The position numbers and the translations under genes were made by a program. The notes beneath the pieces are model-generated. The model did not search any database and had not been told where the DNA came from. It saw only the letters and a program-made list of their open reading frames with translations. From Streptomyces mobaraensis NBRC 13819 = DSM 40847 (GTDB lineage: Bacteria > Actinomycetota > Actinomycetes > Streptomycetales > Streptomycetaceae), in assembly GCF_017916255.1 (NCBI RefSeq), contig NZ_CP072827.1, forward strand, positions 4,427,501 through 4,491,500: 64,000 nt of DNA, written 5' to 3'. This document shows, piece by piece, positions 8,300 through 18,584 of the stretch (position 1 is its first letter; the number at the start of each line of letters is the position of its first letter).

Positions 8300-9426
8300 G
8301 CCGACTTTCCTCCCGTGCGGCCGCGGATGATCAGCCGGATCAGGTACGGCGCGCCGACCGCGGCCGTGAGGACGCCCACCGGGAGCTGGGTGGGTTCGAA
8401 GAGCTTGCGGGCCAGCAGGTCCGCCAGGACGACGATCAACGCGCCCGTCAGGGCGGAGCAGACGAGCGGGATCCGGTCCGTCCGCGTCGTACGGCGGGCG
8501 ATCTGCGGGGCGAGCAGCGCGACGAAGTCCACCGGGCCCGCCGCGCCCGTCGCCACGGAGGCGAGGACGACGCCGAGCAGGACGAGCCCCGCCCGCACCC
8601 GGTTCAGGCGGACGCCCAGCGCGGTGGCCGTGGCGTCGTCCAGCGCGACCGTGCGCTGTGCCCGCGCGGCCCAGCACAGCGGGACGGCGAGCACCAGCAG
8701 CGTCCACGCCACCGGCGCCGCCGCGTCCCAGCCGGCGCCGTTGAGCGAACCGGTCATCCACACCTTCGCCTGCTGGGCGACCAGGTAGTCGCCCTTGGTC
8801 AGGAACAACTGCGTGACCGCCCGCAGCGCGATGGCGAAACCGATGCCGATGAGCACGAACCGGCCCGCGTGCAGTCCGCCGCGCCACGCGAAGACGTAGA
8901 CGAGGGCGGCGGCGAGCAGCCCGCCCGCCGTGGAGACGTAGGGGAGCGTCGCGTACGAGGTGACGCCGAACGTCATCGCCCCGACCGTCAGCGCCCCCGC
9001 GCCCTGCGACACCCCGATGATGTCCGGGCTGGCGAGCGGGTTGCGGGCCACTGTCTGGATGAGCGCCCCCGCGATGCCGAACGCGGCGCCCACCAGCAGG
9101 CCGACGGTCATGCGCGGCAGCCGGAAGGTGCCGACGACCAGTTCGTCGGGGGACGGCCGGCCGAGGAGGACGTCCACGACCGAGCCCGGCGCCACGAAGG
9201 TGTCGCCCACGCACAGGTAGGCGAGGCAGGCGGCGGCCAGTGCCGCCGCCAGGCAGAGGGCGACGGCCGCGCTCCGGCGGTGCAGGAGGAAGGAGGCCCG
9301 GCCGGAGCGGGTGCGGAGGAGCGTGTAGCCGGTGGGGCGGGACGGGCGGGACGGGTTCCCGGTGGTTTCCGTACGTCGGGAGGGGGATCCGGTGGTTCCC
9401 GTACGTCCGGGGGACGGCGCCGTCAT
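8296..9426 (-). CDS. iron-siderophore ABC transporter permease (FecCD family), second subunit
   Basis: A 376-residue inner-membrane permease with roughly nine to ten hydrophobic segments. FecCD features include the stretch [34 protein letters not shown] and the C-terminal part [18 protein letters not shown]. An N-terminal extension of about 50 residues is Thr/Arg/Pro-rich, with short repeats. It overlaps the ATPase downstream and the first permease upstream by ATGA, so the three are made together. It would pair with the other permease to form the channel. Confidence 0.93.
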   Translation of the reverse strand: MTAPSPGRTGTTGSPSRRTETTGNPSRPSRPTGYTLLRTRSGRASFLLHRRSAAVALCLAAALAAACLAYLCVGDTFVAPGSVVDVLLGRPSPDELVVGTFRLPRMTVGLLVGAAFGIAGALIQTVARNPLASPDIIGVSQGAGALTVGAMTFGVTSYATLPYVSTAGGLLAAALVYVFAWRGGLHAGRFVLIGIGFAIALRAVTQLFLTKGDYLVAQQAKVWMTGSLNGAGWDAAAPVAWTLLVLAVPLCWAARAQRTVALDDATATALGVRLNRVRAGLVLLGVVLASVATGAAGPVDFVALLAPQIARRTTRTDRIPLVCSALTGALIVVLADLLARKLFEPTQLPVGVLTAAVGAPYLIRLIIRGRTGGKSA

Positions 9427-10496
9427 GCCGCCACCTTCCTGCGGCGGGCGAGCCCGACGAGGAACGGGAGGCCGATGAGGGCCGTCATCACACCCGCCGG
9501 AACCTCGCTGTCCGCGTAGATCACCCGTCCGACGACGTCGGAGAGGAGCAGGACGACCGGCCCGAGCAGCGCCGCCATCGGCAGCAGCCGGCGGTGGTCG
9601 CCGCCGACGAGCGCCCGGGCGATGTGCGGCACCGCCAGGCCGACGAACGCGATCGGGCCGGCGGCCGCGACCCCCACGCCGGTGAGCACGGTGGCGCCGG
9701 TGCCGGCCGCGATCCGCACGGCCGCGACATTGCGGCCGAGGCCGCGCGCCACGTCCTCGCCGAGCGCGAGCGCGTCGAGACCGCGCGCCACGGACACCAC
9801 CAGCACCGTCCCCGCCAGCAGGAACGGCCACATCTGGCCCACGATCGCCTGGTCCCGGCCGGCCAGCGAGCCGATCTGCCAGAACCGGAACTCCTCCAGC
9901 GCCGACGCCCGGGTGGTCAGCACGCCGGAGATCACCGAGACCAGCAGCGCGTTGATCGCCGCCCCGGCGAGCGCCAGCTTGACGGGCGACGCGCCGCCGC
10001 GACCGCGCGAGGCGATCGCGTACACCGCGACGGACGCCACCGCCGCGCCCGCGAACGCGAACCACACCTGCCCCGCCAGCGTGTGCACCCCGGCGGCGGC
10101 GATGGCGAGGACGACGCCCAGCGAGGCGCCCTGGCTGACGCCGAGGATCCCCGGATCGGCGATCGGGTTGCGGGTGACGCCCTGCATCACCACCCCGGCC
10201 ATGGCGAGGGCGGCCCCCGTCATCAGGCCGATCAGCGTCCGCGGCAGCCGCAGCGAGCGGACGACGCCGGCCGTCGTGTCGTCCCCGCCGTGCAACAGGG
10301 CGTCGAGGACGCGGTCCGGCGGGATCGTCCGGCTGCCCACGGCCAGGCTGAGCAGCACCGCGGCCAGCAGCGCCACGACGGCGGCGGCCGTCCAGCCGAC
10401 GCGACGGCGGAGGGCGACGGGACCGGGATTGGGGGTGGACGGTGGTGGCGGGGTGGGGGAGCCGACCGGGTCGGGTGGGGCGGGTATGGCTTCCAC
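9423..10496 (-). CDS. iron-siderophore ABC transporter permease (FecCD family), first subunit
   Basis: A 357-residue permease with the FecCD hallmarks [39 protein letters not shown] and the ending [20 protein letters not shown] Pro-rich N-terminal tail of about 28 residues precedes the first membrane segment. The start at 10496 is a GTG and is uncertain, since no strong ribosome-binding site is seen. It is the first gene of the operon, about 150 bases downstream of an iron box, so iron-repressed expression is expected. No substrate-binding protein gene is found on either side. Confidence 0.92.
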   Translation of the reverse strand: MEAIPAPPDPVGSPTPPPPSTPNPGPVALRRRVGWTAAAVVALLAAVLLSLAVGSRTIPPDRVLDALLHGGDDTTAGVVRSLRLPRTLIGLMTGAALAMAGVVMQGVTRNPIADPGILGVSQGASLGVVLAIAAAGVHTLAGQVWFAFAGAAVASVAVYAIASRGRGGASPVKLALAGAAINALLVSVISGVLTTRASALEEFRFWQIGSLAGRDQAIVGQMWPFLLAGTVLVVSVARGLDALALGEDVARGLGRNVAAVRIAAGTGATVLTGVGVAAAGPIAFVGLAVPHIARALVGGDHRRLLPMAALLGPVVLLLSDVVGRVIYADSEVPAGVMTALIGLPFLVGLARRRKVAA

Positions 10497-10648
10497 GGCG
10501 CGGGTTCCGGCGGCTCTCTCGGTGGGGCGGGCGGGGGACGGCGTCGAGTCGGGGACGGGTGGGGCGTCGGGACGTACGGCGAGGGCTCGTGCGCGGGCGC
10601 CACGCGGACACGGCGGCGCGCACGACCGCTCTGACCGATTGGCCCGAG

Positions 10649-10667
10649 TTAGGTCAGGCTAAGTCTA
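10649..10667. promoter_or_regulatory. iron box (IdeR/DmdR-type operator)
   Basis: The 19-base sequence TTAGGTCAGGCTAAGTCTA matches 14 of 19 positions of the actinobacterial iron-box consensus TTAGGTTAGGCTAACCTAA, with the left half and centre intact. It lies upstream of the siderophore transporter operon, where the iron-loaded repressor would block transcription. Confidence 0.75.
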
Positions 10668-10825
10668 CGGCGGGGGCCCGCCGCCGAGGAGGGGCGGGTA
10701 CGCGGGGCACGTACGCGGGCCAGGGTGCGTAGGGGTCCCTCGCGCGCCCGCCGGCTCCACCGTTCCGTCGCGCGCCACCGCTGTACCGACCCCGCCCGCG
10801 CGGTGGTCCGGTCCCCGCGCGCACA

Positions 10826-11503
10826 ATGAGCCGCATGACCACGCAGCCCCGCGCCGCCGTACCGGCAGCCCCCTTCACCGTCGGCTTCGACCTGGACATG
10901 ACGCTGATCGACTCCCGGCCGGGGATCCGGACGACCTACGAGGCCCTGGCCGCCGAGACCGGTGTGTTCATCGACGCCGAGCTGGCGGTCAGCCGGCTCG
11001 GGCCGCCGCTGTTCCAGGAGTTGCGGGAGTGGTTCCCGGAGGCGGACGTGCCGCGGGTGGCCGATCGCTACCGCGCCCTGTACCGGGAGCTCGCGATCAC
11101 CGGCTCGCTCGCGATGCCAGGCGCCCGGGAGGCCCTCGCCGCCGTACGGGAACTGGGCGGCCGGTCGATCGTCGTCACCGCCAAGCACGGCGGGAACGCC
11201 CGGCTCCACCTCGACCACCTGGGCCTGGAGCCGGACGCGCTGATCGGCGACCTGTGGGCCGAGCAGAAGGCGGTCGCCCTCCGCGAGCACGGCGCCGGCG
11301 TCTACGTCGGTGACCACACCGGCGACGTCCGGGGCGCCCACGCCGCGGGCGCCCTGTCGGTCGCCGTCCCCACCGGCCCCTGCCCGGCCGGCGAACTGAG
11401 CGCCGCCGGCGCGGACGTCGTCCTCGACGGGCTCGCGGACTTCCCCCGCTGGCTCCGGGCGCACCGGGCGGCGGTGGCGGAGGGGGCGGCGACTTCGGCC
11501 TGA
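10826..11503 (+). CDS. HAD family hydrolase (phosphoglycolate-phosphatase-like)
   Basis: A 225-residue haloacid-dehalogenase-type phosphatase. Motif I is GFDLDMTLIDS (nucleophile and acid/base Asp), motif II is SIVVTAKH with Thr, and motif III-IV is YVGDHTGDVRGA. A helical cap lies at about residues 30-95. The motif order and cap match small phosphoglycolate-phosphatase-like enzymes, but the substrate is not fixed. ATG at 10826 is used; ATG at 10835 is a close alternative. It is divergent from the siderophore transporter operon. Confidence 0.88.
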   Translation: MSRMTTQPRAAVPAAPFTVGFDLDMTLIDSRPGIRTTYEALAAETGVFIDAELAVSRLGPPLFQELREWFPEADVPRVADRYRALYRELAITGSLAMPGAREALAAVRELGGRSIVVTAKHGGNARLHLDHLGLEPDALIGDLWAEQKAVALREHGAGVYVGDHTGDVRGAHAAGALSVAVPTGPCPAGELSAAGADVVLDGLADFPRWLRAHRAAVAEGAATSA

Positions 11504-11543
11504 CCGGCCTGACCGGCCTGAAAGCCCGGCCGCCCGCCCCGGA

Positions 11544-11789
11544 TCAGCGCGCCGCCGACGCCTCCCGTGCGCGCCGCCGCTGGTCGGCGGCGGTGCGCAG
11601 GACGCCGGCCGCCGCGATCACGAAGCCGACGCCCATGAGCATGCACACGAAGTAGGCGGCCGACGGCAGTGGGTCGGCGCCCAGGAAGAGCGGGGCGACG
11701 GTGGCCATGGTGGCCACTGCGCCCACGAGGAAGACGATCGCGCCAGCGCGCACCAGCAGATCCCCGGCCTGGGGCGTTTCGTTGCTCAC
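11544..11789 (-). CDS. small membrane protein, two transmembrane segments
   Basis: An 81-residue protein with two hydrophobic segments (about residues 12-35 and 43-65) and a basic C-terminal tail rich in Arg and Ala. I recognise no family motif. It converges on the HAD gene, 40 bases away, and lies upstream of and divergent from the cold-shock gene. Its clean hydrophobic pattern and codon use support a real gene. Confidence 0.65.
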   Translation of the reverse strand: MSNETPQAGDLLVRAGAIVFLVGAVATMATVAPLFLGADPLPSAAYFVCMLMGVGFVIAAAGVLRTAADQRRRAREASAAR

Positions 11790-12134
11790 CCGAGCAGGGT
11801 AGTTGCCTTGTGGCGGGCGTGCGCCCGCGGCTGCCCGGCAGGGCTGTGACCAGGAGCGGCGCGGAGGGACCGCCCGGCGGCGGGGCGGGAGCGGACACCA
11901 CCGGAGGCGCGCCGGACGCGCAGAGGTACGACCTGAGGACGTCTTGTCACCGGGCCCGGGACCATTAGCCTTGGTTCTGGCTTCGGTTCAGCGGGTTTCG
12001 CGACCCGCTGCCGTGCTATCCGGAGCCGTTTTTACTTGCTTTCAGATGTTTCGATAACTTCCCACACTTACCGACCGTTTCCGATACATTCCGACCGTTT
12101 CCGATTTCCGACGAGTACGAGGACGAGGACAGAC
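11790..12134 (+). promoter_or_regulatory. promoter and long 5' leader of the cold-shock gene
   Basis: This 345-base gap holds no gene. It becomes unusually T-rich from about 11970 to 12110, in contrast to the surroundings. A 15-base direct repeat (CCGACCGTTTCCGAT) occurs at 12071-12085 and again at 12091-12105, ending 29 bases before the GTG start. A long structured leader is usual for cold-shock mRNAs; its role here is inferred. Confidence 0.5.
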
Positions 12135-12518
12135 GTGCCTACCGGCAAGGTCAAGTGGTTCAACAGCGAGAAGGGCTTCGGCTTTCTCTCCCGCGACGAC
12201 GGCGGAGACGTCTTCGTGCACTCCTCGGTGCTCCCGGACGGGGTCGACGCCCTCAAGCCAGGCCAGCGCGTGGAGTTCGGCGTCGTCGCCGGGCAGCGCG
12301 GTGACCAGGCGCTCTCCGTGACGGTTCTGGACCCCACCCCCTCCGTGGCGGCGGCGCAGCGCCGCAAGCCCGACGAGCTGGCCTCGATCGTCCAGGACCT
12401 GACCACCCTCCTGGAGAACGTCACCCAGCAGCTGGAGCGGGGCCGTTACCCCGACAAGGCGTCGGGCTCCAAGATCGCCAACATGCTGCGGGCGGTGGCG
12501 GACCAGCTCGACGTCTGA
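12135..12518 (+). CDS. cold-shock protein with C-terminal helical extension
   Basis: A 127-residue protein. Residues 1-67 are a cold-shock domain that binds single-stranded RNA and DNA, with both RNP motifs visible (KGFGFLSRDD and DVFVHSSV). After a short linker, residues about 80-127 form a predicted helical extension (DELASIVQDLTTLLENVTQQL) absent from the usual 67-residue CspA-type proteins. This long form is typical of a conserved actinobacterial cold-shock protein. The start is GTG at 12135. It is convergent with mqnD. Confidence 0.92.
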   Translation: MPTGKVKWFNSEKGFGFLSRDDGGDVFVHSSVLPDGVDALKPGQRVEFGVVAGQRGDQALSVTVLDPTPSVAAAQRRKPDELASIVQDLTTLLENVTQQLERGRYPDKASGSKIANMLRAVADQLDV

Positions 12519-12577
12519 CCGTCGGGTGACCGGTCCGGGACGCCCGCCGGACGCACCGTACGGAGACCGGGCGCGCG

Positions 12578-13446
12578 TCAGACGAACCTGAGCGCGTCCG
12601 GTCCCACGGCCGGTACCAGTCCCTCCGCCGCCGCCCGGGTCAGCAGGCCGCGGACCGCCGCGTAGCCGCTCTCCCCGAGGTCGGCGGTGAACTCGTTGAC
12701 GTACAGCCCGATGTGCTGGTCGGTGACGGCCGGGTCCATCTCCTGAGCGTGCTCCAGCACATACGGACGGGACGCCTCCGGGTCGTCCCAGGCCATCCGC
12801 ACGGACGTCCGGGCCGCCTCGGCCAGCCGCGTCAGCATCTCCGCGCCCAGCGAGCGCCTGGCGACGATCGCGCCCAGCGGGATGGGCAGGCCGGTGGTGG
12901 CCTCCCAGTGCTCGCCCATGTCGGCGAGGCGGGTGAGCCCGTAGTTCCCGTACGTGAACCGGGCCTCGTGGATCACCAGACCGGCGTCCACCTTGCCGTC
13001 CCGCACCGCCGGCATGATCTCGTGGAACGGCAGGACGACGATCTCGCCCACCCCGCCCGGCACCTCGGCCGCCGCCCACAGGCGGAACAGCAGGTAGGCG
13101 GTCGAGCGCTCGCTCGGCACCGCGACCGTCCGGCCCGCCAGCTCCGCCGGGTCGGCGATCCCGCCGGCGGTCAGCACCAGCGGCCCGCAACCGCGCCCCA
13201 GCGCGCCGCCGCAGGGCAGCAGCGCGTACTCGTCCAGCACCCACGGGAGCACCGCGTACGACACCTTGAGCACGTCGAGCTCGCCGCGCTCCGCCATGCC
13301 GTTGGTGACGTCGATGTCCGCGAACGTCACGTCCAGCGGCGGCGCGCCGGGGATCCGGCCGTGCGCCCAGGCGTCGAAGACGAACGTGTCGTTGGGGCAG
13401 GGGGAGTAGGCGATGCGGATCGGCTGGTCCACGGGCGTCCGGTCCA

Positions 13447-13447
<1 letters not shown>
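12578..13447 (-). CDS. mqnD: 1,4-dihydroxy-6-naphthoate synthase
   Basis: A 289-residue enzyme of the futalosine route to menaquinone that converts cyclic dehypoxanthine futalosine into 1,4-dihydroxy-6-naphthoate. The start IRIAYSPCPNDTFVFDAW is highly characteristic, and the periplasmic-binding-protein-like fold continues with GRGCGPLVL and LPFHEIMPAVRDGKVDAGLVIHE. Length fits the family. The stop of mqnB and the start of mqnD overlap as TGATG, so the two pathway enzymes are translationally coupled. Confidence 0.95.
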
Positions 13448-14403
<956 letters not shown>

Positions 14404-14405
14404 CG

Positions 14406-14864
14406 TCAGCTGTCGTTCTTGAGCGTGTAGTTCCACACGCCGTACGGCTTGCCTTCGCCGTACATGACGATGGTGACCCTGGCCTCCTCCATGCCGGACT
14501 GGAGGTAGTTCCGGACCGGGATGGTGCGGTACGTCTTCGACCACGGGCCGGTCGGGCGGTTGTTGATGATGGCCGTCCAGCCCTTCTTGGCGACCTTGGG
14601 GTCGACGCCGATGTGGAGGTCGTCGTCGACGTTCACCTTGACGGTCTTGCCGCTCTCCTTGGCGCAGTCCTCGAAGTCCTTCTCGGAGATGCCCTGCTTG
14701 CCGTTGTAGCAGGCGGCCTCGGAGTGGACCTCGGACTTGCCGACGGTCAGCGTCGTCAGCGGAGTGGGCTTGTCGCAGGCGGAGAGGGCGACGACACCGA
14801 AGGTCACGGCCCCGAGTGCGGCAGCGGCGCGGCGGCTTCTGCCCCGGAAAAACGCAGCGGTCAT
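14406..14864 (-). CDS. DUF2771-type lipoprotein
   Basis: A 152-residue exported lipoprotein. The N-terminus is basic (FFRGRSRR), then hydrophobic, ending in the lipobox LSAC, so Cys30 is the probable lipidation site. The mature domain has two further Cys (AACYN and FEDCAK) and the ending GVWNYTLKN. It resembles the DUF2771 family commonly found directly upstream of mqnB in Streptomyces. The gap to mqnB is only two bases, so it is in the same operon. A direct role in menaquinone synthesis is not shown. Confidence 0.8.
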   Translation of the reverse strand: MTAAFFRGRSRRAAAALGAVTFGVVALSACDKPTPLTTLTVGKSEVHSEAACYNGKQGISEKDFEDCAKESGKTVKVNVDDDLHIGVDPKVAKKGWTAIINNRPTGPWSKTYRTIPVRNYLQSGMEEARVTIVMYGEGKPYGVWNYTLKNDS

Positions 14865-14940
14865 GCGGGCAGGCTATCTGGCCACGTCAATCCCGTGACG
14901 CGCGGGTGCGGCGAGCCGTGTCGGACCGCCGTGGATCATG

Positions 14941-14982
14941 CCGTGGCCCGTGGCCCGTGGCCCGTGGCCCGTAGCCCGTAGC
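14941..14982. repeat. six tandem heptamers
   Basis: Four copies of CCGTGGC are followed by two copies of CCGTAGC, 42 bases in all, between the lipoprotein gene and the MFS gene. It is noncoding as far as I can see. The single G-to-A change shared by the last two units fits unit-by-unit duplication. Confidence 0.9.
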
Positions 14983-15044
14983 GCCGGTGTGCCGCCGCGG
15001 CGAGCCGTGCCCGGCCGCCGGGGCGCACCGGCGGCCGCCGCCCG

Positions 15045-16517
15045 TCACGCGACCCGCGGATGCGGTGTGCCCCGCCGGGCGGCCGTCAGCAGGCCCCGGA
15101 CGGCCGTCGCCACGCCCAGCGCCAGGAACCCGGCGGCCACCGCCATGCCGAGGACGCCGTTGAGCGGCAGCAGGATGCCGATGCCGCCGCCGAGCACCCA
15201 CGACATCTGGAGCAGGGTCTCGGACCGGGCGAACGCGGACGTCCGGACCTCCTCCGGGACGTCCCGCTGGATCAGCGAGTCCAGCGACTGCTTGCCCAGC
15301 GCCTGCGAGATGCCCGCGACCGCCGCGACGAGGACGATGAAGAACGCGTTGGTGAGCACCGCCGCGACGACCGTCGAGGCCAGCGCCGCGGTGAGGACGA
15401 CGGCGATCGTCTTCTCCGGGCCGCGGGAGCGCAGCAGCGCGCCGATCGCCGTGCCGAGGGCGTTCCCGCCGCCGGCCGCCACCGCGACCATGCCCAGCGA
15501 GAACGCCGGGCTGAGTCCGTCCAGCGGGTGGACGCGGAGCAGGAACGCCAGGAAAAAGGTGAGGAAACCGGACAGCATGCGGAGCGCGCTGTTCGCCTGG
15601 AGCGCGTGCAGTACCGAGCGGCCGACGGTACGGAGCCCGGGCTTGGGACGGCGTTCCCGGAGCGCCCGCCGCTCCCGCCACGCCCGCCACGGGCCGGGCC
15701 CGCGCCGGCCGGCGGCGGACCGCCGCGGCAGGGCGGGAGGCCGGTCGTGCCGGTGCAGGTGGGGCCGGTGGCGCCGGTGCTCGTCGGACGCGAGGCGGGC
15801 GCGGGCCTCGCCCTTCGCCGAGTCGACCACGTGCGGCAGGGACAGCGACAGGTAGGCGCCGAGCAGGAAGACGACGCACGCGCCGTACAGCGGCCAGGCC
15901 GGCCCCAGGTGGTGCAGCCCCGCTCCGAGCGGGGCCGCCACTCCCGTGGCCAGCAGTCCCCCCAGTGTCACCCGGGAATTCGCCTTCACCAGCGAGATCC
16001 GTGGTGGCAGCAGCCGTGGCACGACGGCCGACCGCACCACCCCGTACGCCTTGGAGGCCACCAGCACGCCGAGGGCCGCCGGGTAGAGCTCCAGGCCGCC
16101 GGTGGCGACCGCGCCCGTCATGGTCAGCGCCAGGACCACCCGGGTGATCATCGCCGCGGCCATGGCGGCCCGCCGCCCGTGCGGGAGCCGGTCCAGCAGC
16201 GGGCCGATCACCGGGGCCAGAAGGGTGAACGGCGCCATGGTGATCGCCAGGTAGAGCGCCACCCGGCCGCGGGCCTGGTCGGTGGGGACGGAGAAGAAGA
16301 CGGTCGAGGCCAGCGCGATGGTGATGAGCATGTCGCCCGCGGAGTGCACCGCGTGCAGCTCGATCAGCTTGGCCAGGCCCGACTCGCCCGCGCCGTGCGC
16401 GTGCGTCGCCTTGCGGATGCCGCGCGCCGCGAACGCGACGGGCGCGCGCAGGGCGCGGCCGACGCTCCGGCCGCCCCGGCGGAGCGGACCGCCATGTGCT
16501 GACCGGATGACACCCAC
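15045..16517 (-). CDS. MFS transporter
   Basis: A roughly 490-residue membrane protein with about 12 hydrophobic segments and the typical MFS split. A long basic cytoplasmic loop (about residues 240-300, rich in Arg and His) separates the halves. A loop with LLDRLPHGRRAAM after the second helix corresponds to MFS motif A, in degenerate form. The start is unsure: GTG at 16517 gives a short cytoplasmic leader before the first membrane segment, whereas the frame is open 69 codons upstream. Substrate unknown. Confidence 0.8.
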   Translation of the reverse strand: MGVIRSAHGGPLRRGGRSVGRALRAPVAFAARGIRKATHAHGAGESGLAKLIELHAVHSAGDMLITIALASTVFFSVPTDQARGRVALYLAITMAPFTLLAPVIGPLLDRLPHGRRAAMAAAMITRVVLALTMTGAVATGGLELYPAALGVLVASKAYGVVRSAVVPRLLPPRISLVKANSRVTLGGLLATGVAAPLGAGLHHLGPAWPLYGACVVFLLGAYLSLSLPHVVDSAKGEARARLASDEHRRHRPHLHRHDRPPALPRRSAAGRRGPGPWRAWRERRALRERRPKPGLRTVGRSVLHALQANSALRMLSGFLTFFLAFLLRVHPLDGLSPAFSLGMVAVAAGGGNALGTAIGALLRSRGPEKTIAVVLTAALASTVVAAVLTNAFFIVLVAAVAGISQALGKQSLDSLIQRDVPEEVRTSAFARSETLLQMSWVLGGGIGILLPLNGVLGMAVAAGFLALGVATAVRGLLTAARRGTPHPRVA

Positions 16518-16849
16518 GACGTCATCTTGCCCCACCTGGAGCGGAGTACGGCACACTCGGCCGGGTCGCTTCTCCCGGGGGCTCCCGGGGGCGTACCGGA
16601 GCGACGCGGGGAGCTCACCGAAACCCGGGTATCCCCCGGGTGGCCACCCGGGGTAGCGTGCCCCACGCGCCACCAGCGGTCGTTCTTGGCCGCGCGCCGA
16701 GTCTCGATCCCGCAGAATGGACATGACCAGGTGCGCCCGAGGCCGTTCGGGCGCGGACGTCGACGCGGTCCTCCGGTCCGCTCCGTCCGCCGGCCCGGCC
16801 GCTCGGCTGGCGCACTCGTGAGACGGCGTGGAAGAGAGAATCGATTCTT
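16518..16849. promoter_or_regulatory. divergent intergenic region, MFS gene / DUF3027 gene
   Basis: About 330 bases separate two divergent starts. I see CCCGGGG/CCCGGGT-rich stretches near 16570-16660 and an AGAGAGAATCG segment just before the DUF3027 start, but no operator or convincing -10/-35 pair that I can defend. Nothing coding is supported on either strand. Confidence 0.35.
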
Positions 16850-17776
16850 GTGAGTGCTGCGATGCGAAGCCGTACCCCGGACCGCCTGTGCGCCGAGGCG
16901 GTCGAACTGGCCCGTACGGCGGCCGAGGAGGCCGCGCACCCCGGGCAGGTCGGTGACCACGTCGAGGTCGTCGCCGACGGGGACCGCGTCGTCACGCACT
17001 ACTTCCGCTGCCTCGACCCCGGCTACCGCGGGTGGCGCTGGGCCGTCACCGTCGCCCGCGCCTCCCGCGCCAAGAACGTCACGCTCGACGAGACGGTTCT
17101 GCTGCCCGGCCCCGACGCCCTCCTCGCGCCCGAATGGGTGCCCTGGAGCGAGCGGCTGCGCCCCGGCGACCTCGGCCCCGGCGACCTGCTGCCCACCGAG
17201 GCCGACGACCTGCGGCTGGAGCCGGGCTGGACGGGCGCCGAGGAGCCGCCGCCGAACTCCGTCGTCGCCCCCGAGGGCCTCTCCCACGAGCTGGCCGACC
17301 TCGCCGACGCGGAGGACGCCGAGGTGGCGCCCGGCCCGCCCGCCGCCCAGCCGACCGCCCCGGCGCGCGGCTCCCTCACCTCCCTCGCCGAAGAACTCGG
17401 CATGCGCCGCGCCCGCGTCCTGTCCCGCTACGGCCTGCACATCGCCGCCGACCGCTGGGACGAGTCGCACGGCGCCAAGACGCCCATGGCCCAGGCCGCC
17501 CCCGCCTCCTGCGTCAGCTGCGGCTTCCTCATCCCCATCGGCGGCTCCCTCGGCCAGGCCTTCGGCATCTGCGGCAACGAGTTCGGCGCCGCCGACGGCC
17601 ACGTCGTCTCCCTCTCCTACGGCTGCGGCGGCCACTCCGAGGCCGCCGTCATGCCCAAGCCGCCGCGCCCGGCGCCACCCGTCATCGACGAGACGGTCGT
17701 GGACGTGCTGCCGATGGGCGACGCGGCCCGCGACTCCGGCGCCGCGGCGGGCGACGAGGACCTGGGGCACGCGTAG
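16850..17776 (+). CDS. DUF3027 family protein
   Basis: A 308-residue actinobacterial conserved protein. The N-terminal half (residues 1-125) has the family stretch CLDPGYRGWRWAVTVARA. The C-terminal half contains LAEELGMRRARVLSRYGLHIAADRW and a set of Cys/His (CVSCGF, ICGNEF, YGCGGH at about residues 219-264) that could bind a metal. The start is GTG at 16850, with ATG at 16862 as an alternative. Function is not established; no signal peptide or membrane segment is present, so it acts in the cytoplasm. Confidence 0.85.
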   Translation: MSAAMRSRTPDRLCAEAVELARTAAEEAAHPGQVGDHVEVVADGDRVVTHYFRCLDPGYRGWRWAVTVARASRAKNVTLDETVLLPGPDALLAPEWVPWSERLRPGDLGPGDLLPTEADDLRLEPGWTGAEEPPPNSVVAPEGLSHELADLADAEDAEVAPGPPAAQPTAPARGSLTSLAEELGMRRARVLSRYGLHIAADRWDESHGAKTPMAQAAPASCVSCGFLIPIGGSLGQAFGICGNEFGAADGHVVSLSYGCGGHSEAAVMPKPPRPAPPVIDETVVDVLPMGDAARDSGAAAGDEDLGHA

Positions 17777-18066
17777 CCGCTCGCGCGGCGCGCCGGACCG
17801 GGCGACGGCCCGGCCGCCGGGACGCGCCGCGCCGCTCGGCGGCCACGGTGGCCACGGCGGCCGGGGCCGTGTCCGGTTTCCGGGCGGCACGGCGCGTTGT
17901 GCCCGGGGTACACGCGGGTCGTACGCGGGGGTGGCCGCCCGCCGGTGGTGCCGTCGGCGTTCCCGGACGGAACCGAGCGAACGGCCGGCGTACGCCTCGT
18001 CGCTCGGTGCGGCGGTGCCGACACCGGCGCCCCCGGCGACCGCCCTGCCCCCGGCGCGGCCCGCTC

Positions 18067-18312
18067 TCAGGTGACCGTCACCGTCGCCCTCATGTCCGGG
18101 TGGATGTCGCAGTGGTACGGGAACGTCCCGCTCTGCCTGAAGGTGTGGGTGAAGGAAGCGCCCGGACCGAAGGGGCCCGAGTCGAAGGAGCCGTCGTCGG
18201 CCGTCACCGTGTGGTCGGTGCCGTCGTCGTTGGTCCAGGTGACCGAGTCGTCGGCGACGACCGTCAACTGGCTGGGGATGAAGGAGAAATCGCGGATGGA
18301 GACAGTGGCCAT
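18067..18312 (-). CDS. cupredoxin (plastocyanin-like) without signal peptide
   Basis: An 81-residue blue-copper-type protein. The ligands for a type 1 copper site are all present: His34 (TDHTVTAD), Cys68, His71 and Met74 (YHCDIHPDM). The fold signature VTWTNDDGTDHTVTADD matches plastocyanin/amicyanin-like domains. Unlike exported relatives, it begins directly with the first strand (MATVSIRDFSF), with no signal peptide and no anchor. AGGAG lies before the ATG, so the start is firm. It would be cytoplasmic unless exported by another route. Confidence 0.88.
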   Translation of the reverse strand: MATVSIRDFSFIPSQLTVVADDSVTWTNDDGTDHTVTADDGSFDSGPFGPGASFTHTFRQSGTFPYHCDIHPDMRATVTVT

Positions 18313-18584
18313 GGGGATCTCCTCTCGTCCTCGGGGAGTGCGACCCGCCGGACGAGGGCATCTGCCCCGCCGTCGCCCGCTCCAACCGGCCTGTCATCCT
18401 TACGAGTCCGGCGGTGGGGCCCTGCCGCTCCCGCGGGGCGCCCGTGGGTGACGGGCGCCGGTGCTGCGGCCCGCCCGCGCCCCGGGCCACCCCACTCCGC
18501 CACCCCGCGAACACCCGCACGGTACGTTCACCCTTGCAAGGCCCACCCCGTGGGCAAGGCTCCACGCAGAGGAGACGAGACGAC

